From: Niveibacterium microcysteis
GTDB taxonomy: Bacteria; Pseudomonadota; Gammaproteobacteria; Burkholderiales; Rhodocyclaceae
Direction of reading: 5' to 3'
DNA: 64,000 nucleotides
NCBI RefSeq assembly: GCF_017161445.1
Contig: NZ_CP071060.1
Coordinates: forward strand, 2,790,001-2,854,000
The notes under the pieces were generated by a model, which ran no database searches, was not told the DNA's origin, and saw only the letters and a program-made list of their open reading frames with translations. Positions 19,392 through 34,277 of this stretch are shown here, one piece after another. Position numbers and translations under genes: made by a program. Every line of letters begins with the position of its first letter. Position 1 is the stretch's first letter.

Positions 19392-19462
19392 GCGATACCC
19401 CAGTTTAATTACTACAAAACCCGGCAGTGTAGTCCAGCCTCGCGCCAGGCACAAGCCACGCC

Positions 19463-20818
19463 CTACTCCAACGCTTGGCGAACCGTCTCGGCAAGCCGTT
19501 GGGCGACCGCTTCAACCTGCGTGGGATCTTCGCCCTCAACCATTACGCGAAGCAGCGGTTCGGTGCCGGACGCGCGAAGCAAGACGCGGCCGCGGTCACC
19601 CAGTTCCAGCTCTGCCGCGGTTACCGCATCCTGAATGCTCCGATCGGATTTCCAGTCGAAACCGCCGGCGGTGCGAACGTTCACAAGCCGCTGAGGAAAG
19701 AACTTGAGCGCACCACAGGCGTCGGCAAGGGTCTCACCCGCATCGCGCAACGCTGCAAGGACCTGCAAGGCGGCAACAATACCGTCGCCGGTGGAGTGGC
19801 GGTCCAGGCAGATGATATGGCCCGAATTCTCGCCACCTAACTTCCATCCGCGCTGCTCAAGCAACTCAAGCACATAGCGGTCACCAACCTTGGCGCGCAC
19901 GAATTCAACGCCTAGCGCCTCGATCGCGCGCTGAAATCCAAGGTTGCTCATCAACGTACCAACGACGCCGGGCAGTCGGCCCTGAGCCTTCTGCATGCGC
20001 GCGATTACATAGATCAACATATCGCCGTCATAGATGCGACCGGCGCGGTCCACCATCATGAGGCGATCGCCATCGCCATCAAGCGAGATACCGATATCGG
20101 CGCCTTGCGCCAAGGTAAAAGCGCGGATCGCCTCAGGGACGGTGGCACCTACCTGATCGTTGATGTTGAAGCCATTAGGCTCCTTGCCGATCGCAACGAC
20201 CTCTGCACCGAGTTCATGAAATACACGTGGCGCAATGTGATATGCGGCGCCATGAGCACAATCCACTGCAATCTTCAGACCACGCAGATCAAGGTCATTC
20301 GGAAACGTGCTCTTGCAGAATTCGATATACCTGCCGGCAGCATCATCGATACGGCGCGCACGCCCCATGGATGCGGAATCCGCACAACCAATGGGCTGAT
20401 CGAGCCGCTCCTCAATGGCGGTCTCTGTCGCGTCCGGAAGTTTTGCGCCGCGAGCCGAAAAGAACTTAATACCGTTGTCGTAATAAGGGTTGTGAGAGGC
20501 GGAAATCACGACCCCTGCATCAAGACGAAGCGCCCGCGTCAAATACGCGACCCCAGGGGTAGGAATCGGTCCAGCCAACACCACGTCAACACCAGCCGCA
20601 GCGAAGCCGGCCTCCAAAGCGGCCTCAAGCATATAGCCGGAGACGCGAGTATCCTTGCCAATCAGCACCGTTGGCCGCTCATGCCCGCGTGTCCCCTGCT
20701 GTTCGGCACACAGTGTTCGACCCGCCGCGTACCCCAGTCGCATCACAAAGTCAGGCGTGATCGGAGCATTGCCTACACGTCCCCGCACTCCATCCGTGCC
20801 GAAATACTTGCGCGCCAT
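19463..20818 (-). CDS. glmM: Phosphoglucosamine mutase
   Basis: This 451-residue enzyme converts glucosamine-6-phosphate to glucosamine-1-phosphate for UDP-GlcNAc and peptidoglycan synthesis. It starts [13 protein letters not shown] at ATG 20818. The active-site Ser is S108 in ISASHNP, and the metal loop is DGDGDR. It has a C-terminal phosphate-binding [12 protein letters not shown]. Upstream in-frame codons back to 20884 overlap the folP end and are not needed. It is grouped with folP and ftsH as in E. coli. Confidence 0.97.
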   Translation of the reverse strand: MARKYFGTDGVRGRVGNAPITPDFVMRLGYAAGRTLCAEQQGTRGHERPTVLIGKDTRVSGYMLEAALEAGFAAAGVDVVLAGPIPTPGVAYLTRALRLDAGVVISASHNPYYDNGIKFFSARGAKLPDATETAIEERLDQPIGCADSASMGRARRIDDAAGRYIEFCKSTFPNDLDLRGLKIAVDCAHGAAYHIAPRVFHELGAEVVAIGKEPNGFNINDQVGATVPEAIRAFTLAQGADIGISLDGDGDRLMMVDRAGRIYDGDMLIYVIARMQKAQGRLPGVVGTLMSNLGFQRAIEALGVEFVRAKVGDRYVLELLEQRGWKLGGENSGHIICLDRHSTGDGIVAALQVLAALRDAGETLADACGALKFFPQRLVNVRTAGGFDWKSDRSIQDAVTAAELELGDRGRVLLRASGTEPLLRVMVEGEDPTQVEAVAQRLAETVRQALE

Positions 20819-20855
20819 TGCAGTCTCCGTAGTGTTTCGCAGGTCAATGAATAGG

Positions 20856-21689
20856 CTAGCCGTTGGCCTCAAGCCCAAGTTCACGCCAAAGATTTAGCGC
20901 AGCCACCGTCTCAGCAACGTCGTGGACCCGCAAGATCGCAGCGCCGCGAGCGGCCGCCGCCACAGCAGCTACCGCGCTCGCCGTGACACGTTGATCGACC
21001 GGAAAGCCAGTGAGTTGCCCGAGCATCGTCTTGCGCGAGACACCGACAAGGACAGGCCTTATCGCTCGAAACGATTCGAGCGCGCGGAATAGCGCCAGAT
21101 TGTGTTCGAGTGTCTTGCCAAAGCCAAAGCCCGGGTCAACGACAATACGATTCTGGTCAATACCTGATTGTCGAAGCGCATCGAACCGATCGCTCAAGAA
21201 CGCATACACCTCGCCGACGACATCGGCGTAGACCGGTGATGTCTGCATACTTCTCGGTTGGCCCTGCATGTGCATGACGCACACGGCGCAGTTGCTTTCG
21301 GCAATCGCGTCGATCGCCCCCGGCTCGCGCAACCCGTTGATGTCATTGATCATGGACGCGCCAGCTCTGATTACAGCCTGCATGACCGACGGTTTAACCG
21401 TATCGACCGAGACTGGACAGCCGAGGGTTGCGAGGGCCTCGACAACAGGCACAACCCGGGCCAACTCCTCGTCGACCGACACTCCCAAAGACCCAGGACG
21501 GGACGATTCGCCACCAACATCCAGAATGTGAGCCCCGGCATCAATCGCGCGCTTTGCCTTGTCGACGAGCGCATCCAGCCGACCCGCCAGCCCGTCGCCG
21601 CTGAAGGAGTCTGGCGTCGCATTGATAATCGCCATCACCAGCGGACGCGCGACCGATAAGCGATAGGATCCGAGACGAATTTCGTTCAT
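20856..21689 (-). CDS. folP: Dihydropteroate synthase
   Basis: This 277-residue TIM-barrel enzyme joins para-aminobenzoate to dihydropterin pyrophosphate in folate synthesis; sulfonamides target this site. Motifs are INATPDSFS near the N-terminus, [11 protein letters not shown], and DPGFGFGKT in the middle. The start at 21689 fits homologues. No Shine-Dalgarno sequence is visible because a terminator hairpin ends about 10 bp upstream. Confidence 0.96.
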   Translation of the reverse strand: MNEIRLGSYRLSVARPLVMAIINATPDSFSGDGLAGRLDALVDKAKRAIDAGAHILDVGGESSRPGSLGVSVDEELARVVPVVEALATLGCPVSVDTVKPSVMQAVIRAGASMINDINGLREPGAIDAIAESNCAVCVMHMQGQPRSMQTSPVYADVVGEVYAFLSDRFDALRQSGIDQNRIVVDPGFGFGKTLEHNLALFRALESFRAIRPVLVGVSRKTMLGQLTGFPVDQRVTASAVAAVAAAARGAAILRVHDVAETVAALNLWRELGLEANG

Positions 21690-21691
21690 GC

Positions 21692-21721
21692 AAAAACTAA
21701 GGGCCGGCTTAGCCGGCCCTT
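21692..21721 (-). terminator. Intrinsic terminator between ftsH and folP
   Basis: An 11-bp inverted repeat (AAGGGCCGGCT and its complement, 21699-21721) is followed in the minus transcript by AG and TTTTT (21692-21696). It ends 19 bp after the ftsH stop and stops just before the folP start codon at 21689, so it occupies the place of a ribosome-binding site. Confidence 0.85.
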
Positions 21722-21739
21722 TTCACTGTGGAATTCTTC

Positions 21740-23626
21740 TCAGGCAGGAGCCGTTGCGCTAGGTGTCGAATCGGCAGGGCCATCGGACACCGGGGGTTTC
21801 GGCTGCCCACTGGCGTGGGGCGGACGCGGCGGGCGGCCCGCCATGATGTCAGCGATCTGGTCGGAATCAATAGTCTCCCACTCCAGCAAAGCCGCCGTCA
21901 TTGCCTCAACCTTATCGCGGTTGTCTTCGAGGATCTTTCTCGCCAAAGCGTACTGTTCATCGACGATCCGGCGGATCTCGGTATCCACTTTCTGAAGTGT
22001 CGCTTCCGAGAGATTCTTGTGTGTCGTGATCGACCTTCCAAGGAAGACTTCACCCTCGTTCTCGGCATAAACCATCGGTCCAAGCGCCTCGGACATCCCG
22101 TAGCGCGTCACCATGTCGCGAGCGATGCTGGTCGCACGCTCAAAATCGTTTGATGCACCAGTTGAGACGTTGCCGACGAAGATTTCTTCTGCCACGCGAC
22201 CGCCAAACAGCATGCAGATCTGCGCCAGCATCTGGTCTTGATAGAGACTGAAACGGTCCATCTCCGGCAGTGACCACGTCACACCCAGTGCCCGTCCGCG
22301 TGGAATCACCGTGACTTTGTGAACCGGGTCGCAACCCGGGAGGACTGAGCCAATAATCGCGTGACCTGACTCATGGTAAGCGGTCTTCTTCTTTTCCTCC
22401 GGCAGGATCACCATGGACTTCCGTTCGGCGCCCATGAAGATCTTGTCCTTGGCGCGCTCAAAGTCATCCATGTCGACCAGGCGCTTGTTCGAGCGAGCGG
22501 CGAACAGTGCAGCCTCGTTGACAAGGTTGGCCAGATCCGCGCCCGACATGCCCGGCGTGCCCCGCGCAAGAATGTTCGCATCGACGTCAGGTGACACAGG
22601 CACCTTGCGCATGTGCACCTTGATGATCTGCTCGCGACCGCGAATGTCCGGCAGTGGAACGACGACTTGCCGGTCGAAGCGGCCTGGACGCAGCAACGCT
22701 GGATCCAGTACATCCGGACGGTTCGTTGCGGCAATCACGATGACGCCGGTCTGACCCTCAAAACCGTCCATTTCGACCAGCAACTGGTTCAGCGTCTGCT
22801 CGCGTTCATCGTTTCCGCCGCCAAGGCCCGCGCCACGCTGGCGACCAACGGCGTCGATCTCATCAATGAAGACGATGCAAGGCGCCTGCTTCTTGGCATT
22901 CTCGAACATGTCGCGAACGCGTGCGGCACCAACGCCAACAAACATTTCAACGAAGTCAGAACCGGAAATGGAGAAGAACGGCACCTTCGCCTCACCGGCG
23001 ATGGCCTTGGCAAGCAGCGTCTTACCTGTACCCGGCGAACCGACCATCAGCACGCCTTTGGGAATCCGGCCACCAAGCTTTTGGAATTTCGACGGATCGC
23101 GCAGGAAGTCGACCAACTCGGCGACCTCCTCTTTTGCCTCGTCGCATCCCGCGACGTCCGCAAAGGTGATCGAATTGGTCGACTCGTCCAGCATCCGAGC
23201 GCGACTCTTGCCGAACGAGAAGGCGCCGCCTCGGCCACCGCCCTGCATCTGACGCATGAAGAAGATCCAGACGCCGATCAACAGCAGCATCGGGAACCAC
23301 GAGACGAAGATGCTCATCAGGAGCGATTGCTCCTCTTCGGGCTTGGCCGTGATCTTGACGCCGTAGCGCATCAGATCGCTAACCATCCAGAGGTCCTGCG
23401 TACCCGGCGTAAAAACCGTGATCTGCTTGTTGTCCTGGGTCGTTGCACGCAGTGTGCGGCCTTCAATGGTGACCTTGGCGATCCGCCCCTGCTTGGCTTC
23501 CTCCATGAACTGGGAGTATTCCATCTGGCTTTGCGCGGTCTGCCGGCTATTGAACTGGTTGAACACGGTCATCAGCACGATGCCAATCACCAACCAGATC
23601 GCAAGATTCTTGAAAAGATTGTTCAA
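21740..23626 (-). CDS. ftsH: ATP-dependent zinc metalloprotease FtsH
   Basis: This 628-residue inner-membrane AAA+ protease has two membrane helices (about 7-24 and 105-124), Walker A GSPGTGKT (196-203), Walker B FIDEID, and the second-region motif [16 protein letters not shown]. The zinc site is HESGH (418-422). It degrades misfolded membrane proteins, sigma-32 and LpxC in E. coli. The start is TTG at 23626, supported by the SD GAAGGAAG and by the need for the first helix. The C-terminal tail is Pro/Ser rich. Confidence 0.97.
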   Translation of the reverse strand: MNNLFKNLAIWLVIGIVLMTVFNQFNSRQTAQSQMEYSQFMEEAKQGRIAKVTIEGRTLRATTQDNKQITVFTPGTQDLWMVSDLMRYGVKITAKPEEEQSLLMSIFVSWFPMLLLIGVWIFFMRQMQGGGRGGAFSFGKSRARMLDESTNSITFADVAGCDEAKEEVAELVDFLRDPSKFQKLGGRIPKGVLMVGSPGTGKTLLAKAIAGEAKVPFFSISGSDFVEMFVGVGAARVRDMFENAKKQAPCIVFIDEIDAVGRQRGAGLGGGNDEREQTLNQLLVEMDGFEGQTGVIVIAATNRPDVLDPALLRPGRFDRQVVVPLPDIRGREQIIKVHMRKVPVSPDVDANILARGTPGMSGADLANLVNEAALFAARSNKRLVDMDDFERAKDKIFMGAERKSMVILPEEKKKTAYHESGHAIIGSVLPGCDPVHKVTVIPRGRALGVTWSLPEMDRFSLYQDQMLAQICMLFGGRVAEEIFVGNVSTGASNDFERATSIARDMVTRYGMSEALGPMVYAENEGEVFLGRSITTHKNLSEATLQKVDTEIRRIVDEQYALARKILEDNRDKVEAMTAALLEWETIDSDQIADIMAGRPPRPPHASGQPKPPVSDGPADSTPSATAPA

Positions 23627-23732
23627 GTCGCTTCCTTCTCAGGCCCGAACGGGGCCACTCCCCACAGTAGACCGGATCATTCTATGACCGTTCAACGGCT
23701 GACGCCAACGCAGCCCCTGCCCGGCCGTGCAA

Positions 23733-24353
23733 TCAGAGACGTTTCGTCTGACCAAGCAAGTACACTTCCGAGCTTCGGTCGCGTGATGCAGCCGGCTTGC
23801 GAACCTGCACCTGCGAAAAAACGCGCCCCATCGCCTTGCGGTACTCGTCGAACCCAGACCCCTGAAAGACCTTCACCAACATGTTGCCACCCGCCACCAG
23901 GTGCCGTTCGGCAAAATCAAGCGCCAGCTCGCAGAGGTAGATCGAACGCCCTTGGTCAATCGTCGCAATACCCGAGATATTGGGTGCCATGTCGGAAAGC
24001 ACAAGGTCCACATGTCGACCGTTCAGACGACGAACCAGTTCGTCGAGTATCGCCTCTTCAGTAAAATCCCCCTGAATGAAGTCAACACCGCTGATGGGCT
24101 CGAAATCCAGCAAATCGAGTGCGATCACCGCGCCACCTGGCAGCACCTTGCGCGCAACCACCTGAGTCCAGCTACCCGGTGCCGCGCCGAGTTCGACCAC
24201 GACTTGTCCCCGCGACAGCAGGCGATCCTTCTGATCGATCTCGGTCAGCTTAAACGCCGCACGCGAGCGAAAGCCCTCGGCCTTGGCGCGCTGCACCCAA
24301 GGGTCGTTGACATGCTCCTGCATCCATTGTTTGCTGGTCTTGGTTCGCTTCAT
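23733..24353 (-). CDS. rlmE: 23S rRNA 2'-O-methyltransferase RlmE (FtsJ)
   Basis: This 206-residue Rossmann methyltransferase modifies U2552 in the ribosomal A loop. Motifs are [16 protein letters not shown] (SAM binding) and [11 protein letters not shown], with Lys, Asp, Lys and Glu positions of the FtsJ family. ATG at 24353 ([11 protein letters not shown]) is preferred to the longer frame. It is upstream of ftsH, as in E. coli, and divergent from yhbY. Confidence 0.95.
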   Translation of the reverse strand: MKRTKTSKQWMQEHVNDPWVQRAKAEGFRSRAAFKLTEIDQKDRLLSRGQVVVELGAAPGSWTQVVARKVLPGGAVIALDLLDFEPISGVDFIQGDFTEEAILDELVRRLNGRHVDLVLSDMAPNISGIATIDQGRSIYLCELALDFAERHLVAGGNMLVKVFQGSGFDEYRKAMGRVFSQVQVRKPAASRDRSSEVYLLGQTKRL

Positions 24354-24388
24354 CGCACTAAAATGCAGGTTTGCACAAGAAATTCCAT

Positions 24389-24865
24389 ATGAACACACTC
24401 ACCGCAGCACAGCGTCGCGATCTTCGCGCCAAAGCGCACGGGCTCGACCCGGTCGTAAGTATTGCCGAAAAAGGGCTTGCGCCTACGGTACTCAAGGAGA
24501 TCGACCGTTCGCTGACCGCGCACGAGCTGATCAAGATCCGCGTCTACGGCGACGACCGCGAGGCGCGTCAGCAATACATGGACACCATCTGCAACGAGCT
24601 TGGGTGCGCTGCCGTGCAGATGATCGGCAAGCTCCTGGTCGTCTATCGGCCGTCGCCCGAGCTCGCAGAAAAGGCAAAGACAGCAGTCAAAGCACCGGCA
24701 ATTAGCCCACGCGTCACGCCACGATCCGCCGCACGCGGTGATGCTCGCACGCTTGCTCGGCCTGCGACCCGCCTGAAGAGCGGCACCATCGCGCGCAACA
24801 TTGCGGGTCCGCGCGGTGGTTTGGCGCCGCGAAGTGGCGGCCGCAAACCCGGCGGCGGACGCTAA
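24389..24865 (+). CDS. yhbY: CRM-domain RNA-binding protein YhbY, with basic tail
   Basis: The 158-residue protein starts [19 protein letters not shown] at ATG 24389. The first 95 residues are the CRS1/YhbY (CRM) domain, with [20 protein letters not shown] and HELIKIRV. E. coli YhbY (97 aa) associates with pre-50S particles. The remaining ~60 residues form a disordered-looking Arg/Ala/Pro/Gly tail not found in the short E. coli protein. The gene is divergent from rlmE and likely shares the promoter gap. Confidence 0.92.
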   Translation: MNTLTAAQRRDLRAKAHGLDPVVSIAEKGLAPTVLKEIDRSLTAHELIKIRVYGDDREARQQYMDTICNELGCAAVQMIGKLLVVYRPSPELAEKAKTAVKAPAISPRVTPRSAARGDARTLARPATRLKSGTIARNIAGPRGGLAPRSGGRKPGGGR

Positions 24866-24875
24866 AGCGAAGTAT

Positions 24876-24898
24876 CGCTGAGGCCTACCGCCTCAGCG
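24876..24898. terminator. Possible weak bidirectional hairpin
   Basis: CGCTGAGG and CCTCAGCG form an 8-bp stem between the convergent yhbY and DUF4149 genes, overlapping the stop of the latter. No T run follows on either strand, so termination by this hairpin alone is uncertain. Confidence 0.35.
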
Positions 24899-25357
24899 AC
24901 GCCCGCTTGCGGTTTCAAGCACCACCAAGGCGCCGCCAAGCGCACACTGGATCAGGTAAAGGATGCTGGATACGCCGTGCCATGCGGCGAAGCGATCGCG
25001 AACCAAGCTCTCCATCACTTCGCGCGGCATCGCCTCTGCCTTGAGCTGGGCCAGCAGAGGCTGGATACCGAAAAGACTGGCCAAGGTCAGTACCAGCATC
25101 AGCACCACCACCCAGAGCGATGCACGTTTGAAGGCCTGCCCCCCGGCATCAATGATCTGAAAGATGATCAAGAAGCAGGCGCTACCGACGCCGAGCCATG
25201 CCGCAATCGAAAACAGTCGCCCGGCAATTGCCCCGGCAATGCTGCGATCCTGCAGCGCAGAAAAGAGCGTCGGCGCAACGATGCCGCCGATGGTCCAAAG
25301 GGCACCGACCCACAGCGTCAGTGCCAGGAAGTACAGCGGCCGCCCGATCTGGTTCAT
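24893..25357 (-). CDS. DUF4149 family membrane protein
   Basis: This 154-residue protein has four membrane helices, starting LYFLALTLWVGALWTIGG and ending ILYLIQCALGGALVVLE. The pattern and its neighbourhood (greA on one side, yhbY-rlmE on the other) match the DUF4149 proteins found there in many betaproteobacteria. Its function is unknown. It starts 3 bp after the greA stop, so the two are co-transcribed. Confidence 0.85.
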   Translation of the reverse strand: MNQIGRPLYFLALTLWVGALWTIGGIVAPTLFSALQDRSIAGAIAGRLFSIAAWLGVGSACFLIIFQIIDAGGQAFKRASLWVVVLMLVLTLASLFGIQPLLAQLKAEAMPREVMESLVRDRFAAWHGVSSILYLIQCALGGALVVLETASGRR

Positions 25358-25360
25358 GAA

Positions 25361-25837
25361 TCAGATGTATTTGACGTCGAGGATCTCGTATTCGCGCACA
25401 CCACCGGGCGCCTGGACCTCAGCCACATCGCCAGCGTACTTGCCGATCAGCGCACGCGCGATAGGCGAAGAAACCGAGATCTTGCCGCACTTAAGGTCGG
25501 CCTCGTCCTCGCCGACGATCTGGTAAGTCACCGAATCGCCGGACTCGAGGTCCTCCAGATCCACCGTTGCACCAAAAACACAACGGCCGTCGGCATCCAG
25601 CAACTTCGGATCAATGATCTGGGCCGATGAAAGCTTGCCTTCGACCTCTTTGATGCGGCCTTCGATGAAGCCTTGGCGTTCCTTGGCTGCATCGTATTCG
25701 GCGTTTTCCGACAGATCGCCATGTGAACGCGCCTCGGCGATTGCCTCGATCACGGCCGGGCGATCCACCGTTTTAAGACGCTGCAGTTCGGCGCGGAGCA
25801 TTTCCGCGCCGTTAATGGTCAGTGGAACCTTGTTCAT
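25361..25837 (-). CDS. greA: Transcription elongation factor GreA
   Basis: This 158-residue factor rescues backtracked RNA polymerase by stimulating transcript cleavage. It has an N-terminal coiled coil ([20 protein letters not shown] through [19 protein letters not shown]), with the acidic tip residues DLSENAEY, and a C-terminal FKBP-like domain ending [13 protein letters not shown]. It is 12 bp after carB in the same direction. Confidence 0.96.
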   Translation of the reverse strand: MNKVPLTINGAEMLRAELQRLKTVDRPAVIEAIAEARSHGDLSENAEYDAAKERQGFIEGRIKEVEGKLSSAQIIDPKLLDADGRCVFGATVDLEDLESGDSVTYQIVGEDEADLKCGKISVSSPIARALIGKYAGDVAEVQAPGGVREYEILDVKYI

Positions 25838-25849
25838 TTACGTTGCCAT

Positions 25850-29068
<3,219 letters not shown>

Positions 29069-29121
29069 GTCTCTTCACCACCGGGGCGAGGCGCGCAGCT
29101 CAGGGCTGCGCGCCGGGATAA

Positions 29122-30267
29122 TTACTTCTTGGCTTGCTCGAGGAAGCCAACGAAACGGTCGAACAGGTAGGCCACGTCGTGCGGGCCGGGGCTCGCTTCC
29201 GGGTGCCCCTGGAAGCACAGCGCGGGACGATCCGTCCAGGCCATGCCCTGCAGGCTGCCGTCAAACAAGGACACATGGGTCACCTTGACGTTGGCCGGCA
29301 GCGTGGCCGGGTCGGCAGCAAACCCATGGTTCTGACTGGTGATCAGCACACGGCCTGAATCAAGATCCTTGACCGGATGGTTCGCGCCGTGGTGGCCGAA
29401 CTTCATCTTCATGGTCTTCGCGCCGGCAGCCAACGCCATCAGCTGATGACCAAGGCAGATACCGAAGGTGGGAATCTTGCGATCGAGGAACTCACGGATC
29501 GCAGCGATGGCGTAGTCGCAAGGCTCCGGATCACCAGGGCCGTTGGAGAGGAACACACCATCCGGATTGAGGGCCAGTACCTCTGCCGCAGAGGTCTTGG
29601 CAGGCACCACGGTCAGCTTGCAGCCGCGCTCAGCGAGCATGTGCAGGATGTTGCGCTTGACGCCAAAGTCGTATGCCACGACATGGAACCGGGCCGCAGC
29701 CTGCTCGCGAAAACCTTCGCCCAGCCGCCACTCGCCGCTCGTCCATTGATAAGCCTTGTCGGTGGTCACGACCTGGGCCAGATCCATCCCAGCGAGGCCA
29801 GCAAAGGCCCGCGCCTCGGCGATAGCGGCTTCCACATCGATCGTCTCGCCTACAGCGGCGGTAACGATGCAGCCCGACTGCGCGCCCTTTTCGCGAAGAA
29901 TCCGCGTGAGCTTACGGGTGTCAATCCCCGCGATCGCGACGACGCCTTCCTCCTTGAGGAAGACATCGAGCGAACGCTCGGCACGGAAGCTGGAGACACG
30001 CAGTGGCAGATCGCGCACGACCAGCCCGGCGGCATAGGTGCGACCGGCTTCGCAGTCTTCACTGTTGGCACCCGTATTGCCGATGTGCGGATGTGTCAGC
30101 GTCACGATCTGGCGGGTGTAGGAAGGGTCGGTCAGGATTTCCTGGTACCCCGTAATGGCGGTATTGAAAACCACTTCACCGACGGACTTGCCGGCGGCGC
30201 CGATCCCCTTGCCGTGAAACACCGTACCATCGGCGAGCGCGAGCAAGGCTGGGGGAAATGCTGTCAC
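29122..30267 (-). CDS. carA: Carbamoyl-phosphate synthase small (glutaminase) subunit
   Basis: This 381-residue class I glutamine amidotransferase feeds ammonia to CarB. The nucleophile is C271 in FGICLGHQ, and the catalytic His-Glu pair lies in HPEASPG. The frame continues to 30393, but GTG at 30267 ([14 protein letters not shown]) has an AGGGAG ribosome-binding site 7 bases upstream and gives the normal length. A promoter and terminator-like hairpin lie just upstream. Confidence 0.96.
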   Translation of the reverse strand: MTAFPPALLALADGTVFHGKGIGAAGKSVGEVVFNTAITGYQEILTDPSYTRQIVTLTHPHIGNTGANSEDCEAGRTYAAGLVVRDLPLRVSSFRAERSLDVFLKEEGVVAIAGIDTRKLTRILREKGAQSGCIVTAAVGETIDVEAAIAEARAFAGLAGMDLAQVVTTDKAYQWTSGEWRLGEGFREQAAARFHVVAYDFGVKRNILHMLAERGCKLTVVPAKTSAAEVLALNPDGVFLSNGPGDPEPCDYAIAAIREFLDRKIPTFGICLGHQLMALAAGAKTMKMKFGHHGANHPVKDLDSGRVLITSQNHGFAADPATLPANVKVTHVSLFDGSLQGMAWTDRPALCFQGHPEASPGPHDVAYLFDRFVGFLEQAKK

Positions 30268-30336
30268 AGCGGACTCCCTGAAACTATCGCTAAATTCCGG
30301 AATTCTGAGCGGACGCCGGAACCGGCGCCGGACATG

Positions 30337-30367
30337 AAAAACGGGATTCGCCACATGGCGCATCCCG
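30337..30367 (-). terminator. Terminator-like hairpin in the carA leader (candidate attenuator)
   Basis: On the minus strand CGGGAT-G-CGCC (30367-30357) pairs with GGCG-A-ATCCCG (ending 30342) with one mismatch and loop ATGT, followed by TTTTT (30341-30337). It begins about 10 nt after the predicted carA transcription start and ends 70 nt before the carA GTG. It could end transcription early, or also stop read-through from the kinase gene upstream. Confidence 0.7.
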
Positions 30368-30383
30368 CTTTCAAGATCGAGAA

Positions 30384-30412
30384 ATTGTAGCAATTACCGC
30401 CGCTTACGGCAA
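30384..30412 (-). promoter_or_regulatory. Sigma-70-type promoter for carAB
   Basis: On the minus strand TTGCCG (30412-30407), a 17-bp spacer and TACAAT (30389-30384) form a near-consensus promoter, with TG one base before the -10 box. The start site should fall near 30377, immediately before the leader hairpin. It lies 32 bp past the stop of the histidine kinase gene. Confidence 0.75.
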
Positions 30413-30443
30413 ATCGAGCGTGCTGTCCCTAATCCAGATCAGA

Positions 30444-33308
30444 TCACTTGGCCTGTTCGCGCCGTAGATAATTGGCCAAGCGGTCCAGCTCGGGGATCAA
30501 ATCCGCCAAGCGGGCGAGCGCCTCCGGCCCTTTCGCATTACGCGCAGCAATCTCCAGCTTCAAGGCACAGTCAGCTGCCGCGGACGCACCGAAGATGCCC
30601 GCCGAGGCCTTGAGCGAATGGGCACCACGCGACAAGGCCTCCCAGTCGGATCGTTCTGCTGCACGCAGTAGTTCCGACCTGGAACGGCCATAGTCCTGCA
30701 GAAACACACCAATCAGCATCTGCACGGCGGATTCATCGCCGTCGAGCGTATCGCGTGTCTGGTTCAGATCGGCCACATCGCCGCTCGTCACGAAAGGATC
30801 CCCCTCGATCTCGGTGCGCGACCCGTCATAGTACTCGTCGCTCACCGTTTCCTGACGCACCACTCGCTTGAGCGCAGCAAACAGTTCGGCCGGCTTGAGT
30901 GGCTTGACGACATAGTCATCCATGCCGGCCTCCAGGCACCGGTTCTTGTCGGCAGGCATGGCGTGCGCCGTCATCGCGATGATCGGAATCGACTCAAGCA
31001 GCCCGGTGCCCGCCCAACTCCTGCGCGCCTCACGTGCCCGGATCGCGCGGGTCGCTTCAATTCCACCCATGACGGGCATTTGCACATCCATCAGGATGAC
31101 GTCAAAGCGCCCATCGCGATCGAAGTACTCGACCGCCTCGGCGCCGTTGTTCGCCAGCACCACCCTGTGCCCTGCCCGCTCCAGCACTTTCTGCGCAACC
31201 GCCTGATTGACCGGGTTATCCTCGACCAGCAAGACATCCAGCGGCTCGGCGATCGCCTCGGTTGCAGCACGCGCCGCAACAAGATCGAACTCTGCCAGCG
31301 AGAAGCCGCTACCAGCATCCACCCCGAACGCGAGCAACGCGGCATCAACTAGATCGCGGCGCGAGAACGGTTTGACGAGGTGGGCCCGCGTGCCTAACCG
31401 CCGGCAACGGTCGGCATCCTCACGCTGATTGGGCGTATTGAGGAGCATGACGATGCGCTCACACGACGCACCAAGGTCGAAGAATCGCGAAGGCAGCGAA
31501 AACCCGCCGGGCTCTCCCAAGCCTGCATCGACCAGCAGCAGGTCGTAGTAGCCCCCCGCCTCGGCGGCCGCTTTCAATGCAGCCTCAGCCGACTCGACGG
31601 AATCGACCCAAACCACCGGCAAGCCGGCCGCACCCAGCCAGCCATGTATCCGCTGCGCCAAGGTCCGATTTTCAAGCGCCAGCAGCGCGCGACGGCCTGC
31701 AAACTCGGGCCGGCAGGTAAGAGGCGCCGGGTCTTCGAGCACCTCGGCGCGTAGCGTGAATCGGAAGCAGCTCCCCTTCTCGGGGGTACTTTCGACCCAG
31801 ATTCGCCCGTCCATCAACTCGACGAGGCGTCGGCAGATTGCCAGACCGAGGCCGGTCCCCCCGAAGCGACGGGTGGTCGACGTATCAGCCTGCGAGAAGA
31901 CGTCAAAGATGGCGCCATGTTTTTCGGCAGGAATACCGATACCCGTATCCCGGACAGAAAACTCGATCCGCGCAAAAGCGCCGTCGCGCTCAAGCACTCG
32001 GACGCCGACCTCGACTTCGCCGTGCTCGGTAAATTTGACGGCGTTGCCGATCAGGTTCAGCAACACCTGCCGCACACGCCCCGGATCACCCTTGAGCCGC
32101 ACGGGCACGTCGTCGTCGATGCTGGCGATCAGCTCCAGGCCCTTCTGGTGGGCGCGTAGCGCAAGCGCCTTGATCGAATCCGCCACGGTGTTGAACAGCG
32201 CGTAGTCGATCAGCTCCAGATCCATCCGCCCAGCCTCGATCTTGGAGAAGTCGAGGATGTCGTTGATGATTGTCAGCAGGGCCTCGCCAGAGGACTTCAC
32301 CGTTTCAAGGTAGCCGCGCTGCTCGGAATCGAGGTCGGTATCGAGCGCTAGCTCCGTCATGCCGATGATGCCGTTCATCGGCGTGCGGATCTCATGGCTC
32401 ATGTTGGCCAGAAAATCGCTCTTTGCGCGATTGGCCGCCTCTGCCGCTTCTTTGGCATTCAGCAGTTCGAGCTCGAAACGTTTGCGCTCGGTGATGTCGC
32501 GATGGGTACCGACCAGACGCAAGGCCTTGCCCTGCGCATCGCGCTTGACCACCTTGCCACGGGCGAGAATCCATTTCCAGTCGCCGCGCTGCGTCCGCAT
32601 GCGGAACTCGCAATCGTAGTCCGTGGCGACGCCTGTCACGTTGTCGTCCAAACGCGCCCGCATCAGCGGAAGATCGTCGGGATGTACCAATGACTGCCAT
32701 CCTTCGACGGTCGGAGATACATCGTCGAGCGACAGACCCAGCATCGCGGCCCACTGCGCACTGAAATGCACCGCCCCGGCGGCGACATCCCAATCCCATA
32801 TGCCGTCTTCGGAACTGTCCAGCGCGAGCTTCAACCGCTCTTCGCTGACACCGACCAGCAAGGAGGATTCGCGACGTTCGCTGACGAGCGCCGACAAGGA
32901 CTGCGACAGCTCGTCGGCCGCCAGGCGCTCAACCGCCTCTTCGCCGCGTCGATCACCCAGGCCGCGCAGCGCATCCCGCAGGGCATTCAAGACCGCCTGC
33001 TGGGCGTCGCATTGCTTGCGTAATCGGGCGTTCTCGTTCGACAACGTCGAGCCCGCCCCCACCTCGGAGACCGGCTGCGCGGTGAGCCTTTGTTCGTAGC
33101 GGCGGTAAGCACCACCAACCATCGACAGCAGATCCGCCAGCGCTACCGCAAGCTGATCCGGCCGCCAAGGCTGCCTTGCGATGGCCGTGAGCAAACCGGC
33201 GGGAGAGTCAACGCCGAAAGCGCGTTTCAGTTGGTCGGCCAGCAATTCGCCAGCCGGGAGCTCGGTGGAACTGGAGTTACGATCGTCGCCAGGTTGTGTG
33301 GCTTGCAT
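30444..33308 (-). CDS. Hybrid sensor histidine kinase with PAS, two receiver domains and HPt
   Basis: This 954-residue protein shows no obvious membrane segments. In order: an N-terminal helical region (1-150), a PAS domain (158-275, ending [14 protein letters not shown]), a HisKA domain with H305 in [13 protein letters not shown], and an ATPase domain with [13 protein letters not shown] and [15 protein letters not shown] degenerate receiver (540-660) keeps D594 and K646 but lacks the acidic pair. A full receiver has D741 in [12 protein letters not shown], and the HPt domain has H897 in [11 protein letters not shown]. It is a complete phosphorelay of the BarA type. No partner regulator is adjacent. 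It interrupts the common dapB-carA order. Confidence 0.93.
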   Translation of the reverse strand: MQATQPGDDRNSSSTELPAGELLADQLKRAFGVDSPAGLLTAIARQPWRPDQLAVALADLLSMVGGAYRRYEQRLTAQPVSEVGAGSTLSNENARLRKQCDAQQAVLNALRDALRGLGDRRGEEAVERLAADELSQSLSALVSERRESSLLVGVSEERLKLALDSSEDGIWDWDVAAGAVHFSAQWAAMLGLSLDDVSPTVEGWQSLVHPDDLPLMRARLDDNVTGVATDYDCEFRMRTQRGDWKWILARGKVVKRDAQGKALRLVGTHRDITERKRFELELLNAKEAAEAANRAKSDFLANMSHEIRTPMNGIIGMTELALDTDLDSEQRGYLETVKSSGEALLTIINDILDFSKIEAGRMDLELIDYALFNTVADSIKALALRAHQKGLELIASIDDDVPVRLKGDPGRVRQVLLNLIGNAVKFTEHGEVEVGVRVLERDGAFARIEFSVRDTGIGIPAEKHGAIFDVFSQADTSTTRRFGGTGLGLAICRRLVELMDGRIWVESTPEKGSCFRFTLRAEVLEDPAPLTCRPEFAGRRALLALENRTLAQRIHGWLGAAGLPVVWVDSVESAEAALKAAAEAGGYYDLLLVDAGLGEPGGFSLPSRFFDLGASCERIVMLLNTPNQREDADRCRRLGTRAHLVKPFSRRDLVDAALLAFGVDAGSGFSLAEFDLVAARAATEAIAEPLDVLLVEDNPVNQAVAQKVLERAGHRVVLANNGAEAVEYFDRDGRFDVILMDVQMPVMGGIEATRAIRAREARRSWAGTGLLESIPIIAMTAHAMPADKNRCLEAGMDDYVVKPLKPAELFAALKRVVRQETVSDEYYDGSRTEIEGDPFVTSGDVADLNQTRDTLDGDESAVQMLIGVFLQDYGRSRSELLRAAERSDWEALSRGAHSLKASAGIFGASAAADCALKLEIAARNAKGPEALARLADLIPELDRLANYLRREQAK

Positions 33309-33422
33309 TCGGTCGTACCGTAGGAAGAGCTTGGGCCAGAGTTAGCACATCACCCGCACAGCGTACCTGAAGCGTCGACCCGATCGCCAATGGCTTTTGC
33401 TAAGCCATAGTTAGCGAACGCC

Positions 33423-34277
<855 letters not shown>

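Noticed and set aside
22613..24064. Plus-strand open frame of 483 codons over ftsH and rlmE
   Set aside because: It crosses two opposite-strand genes and has no recognisable domain, so it is a shadow.
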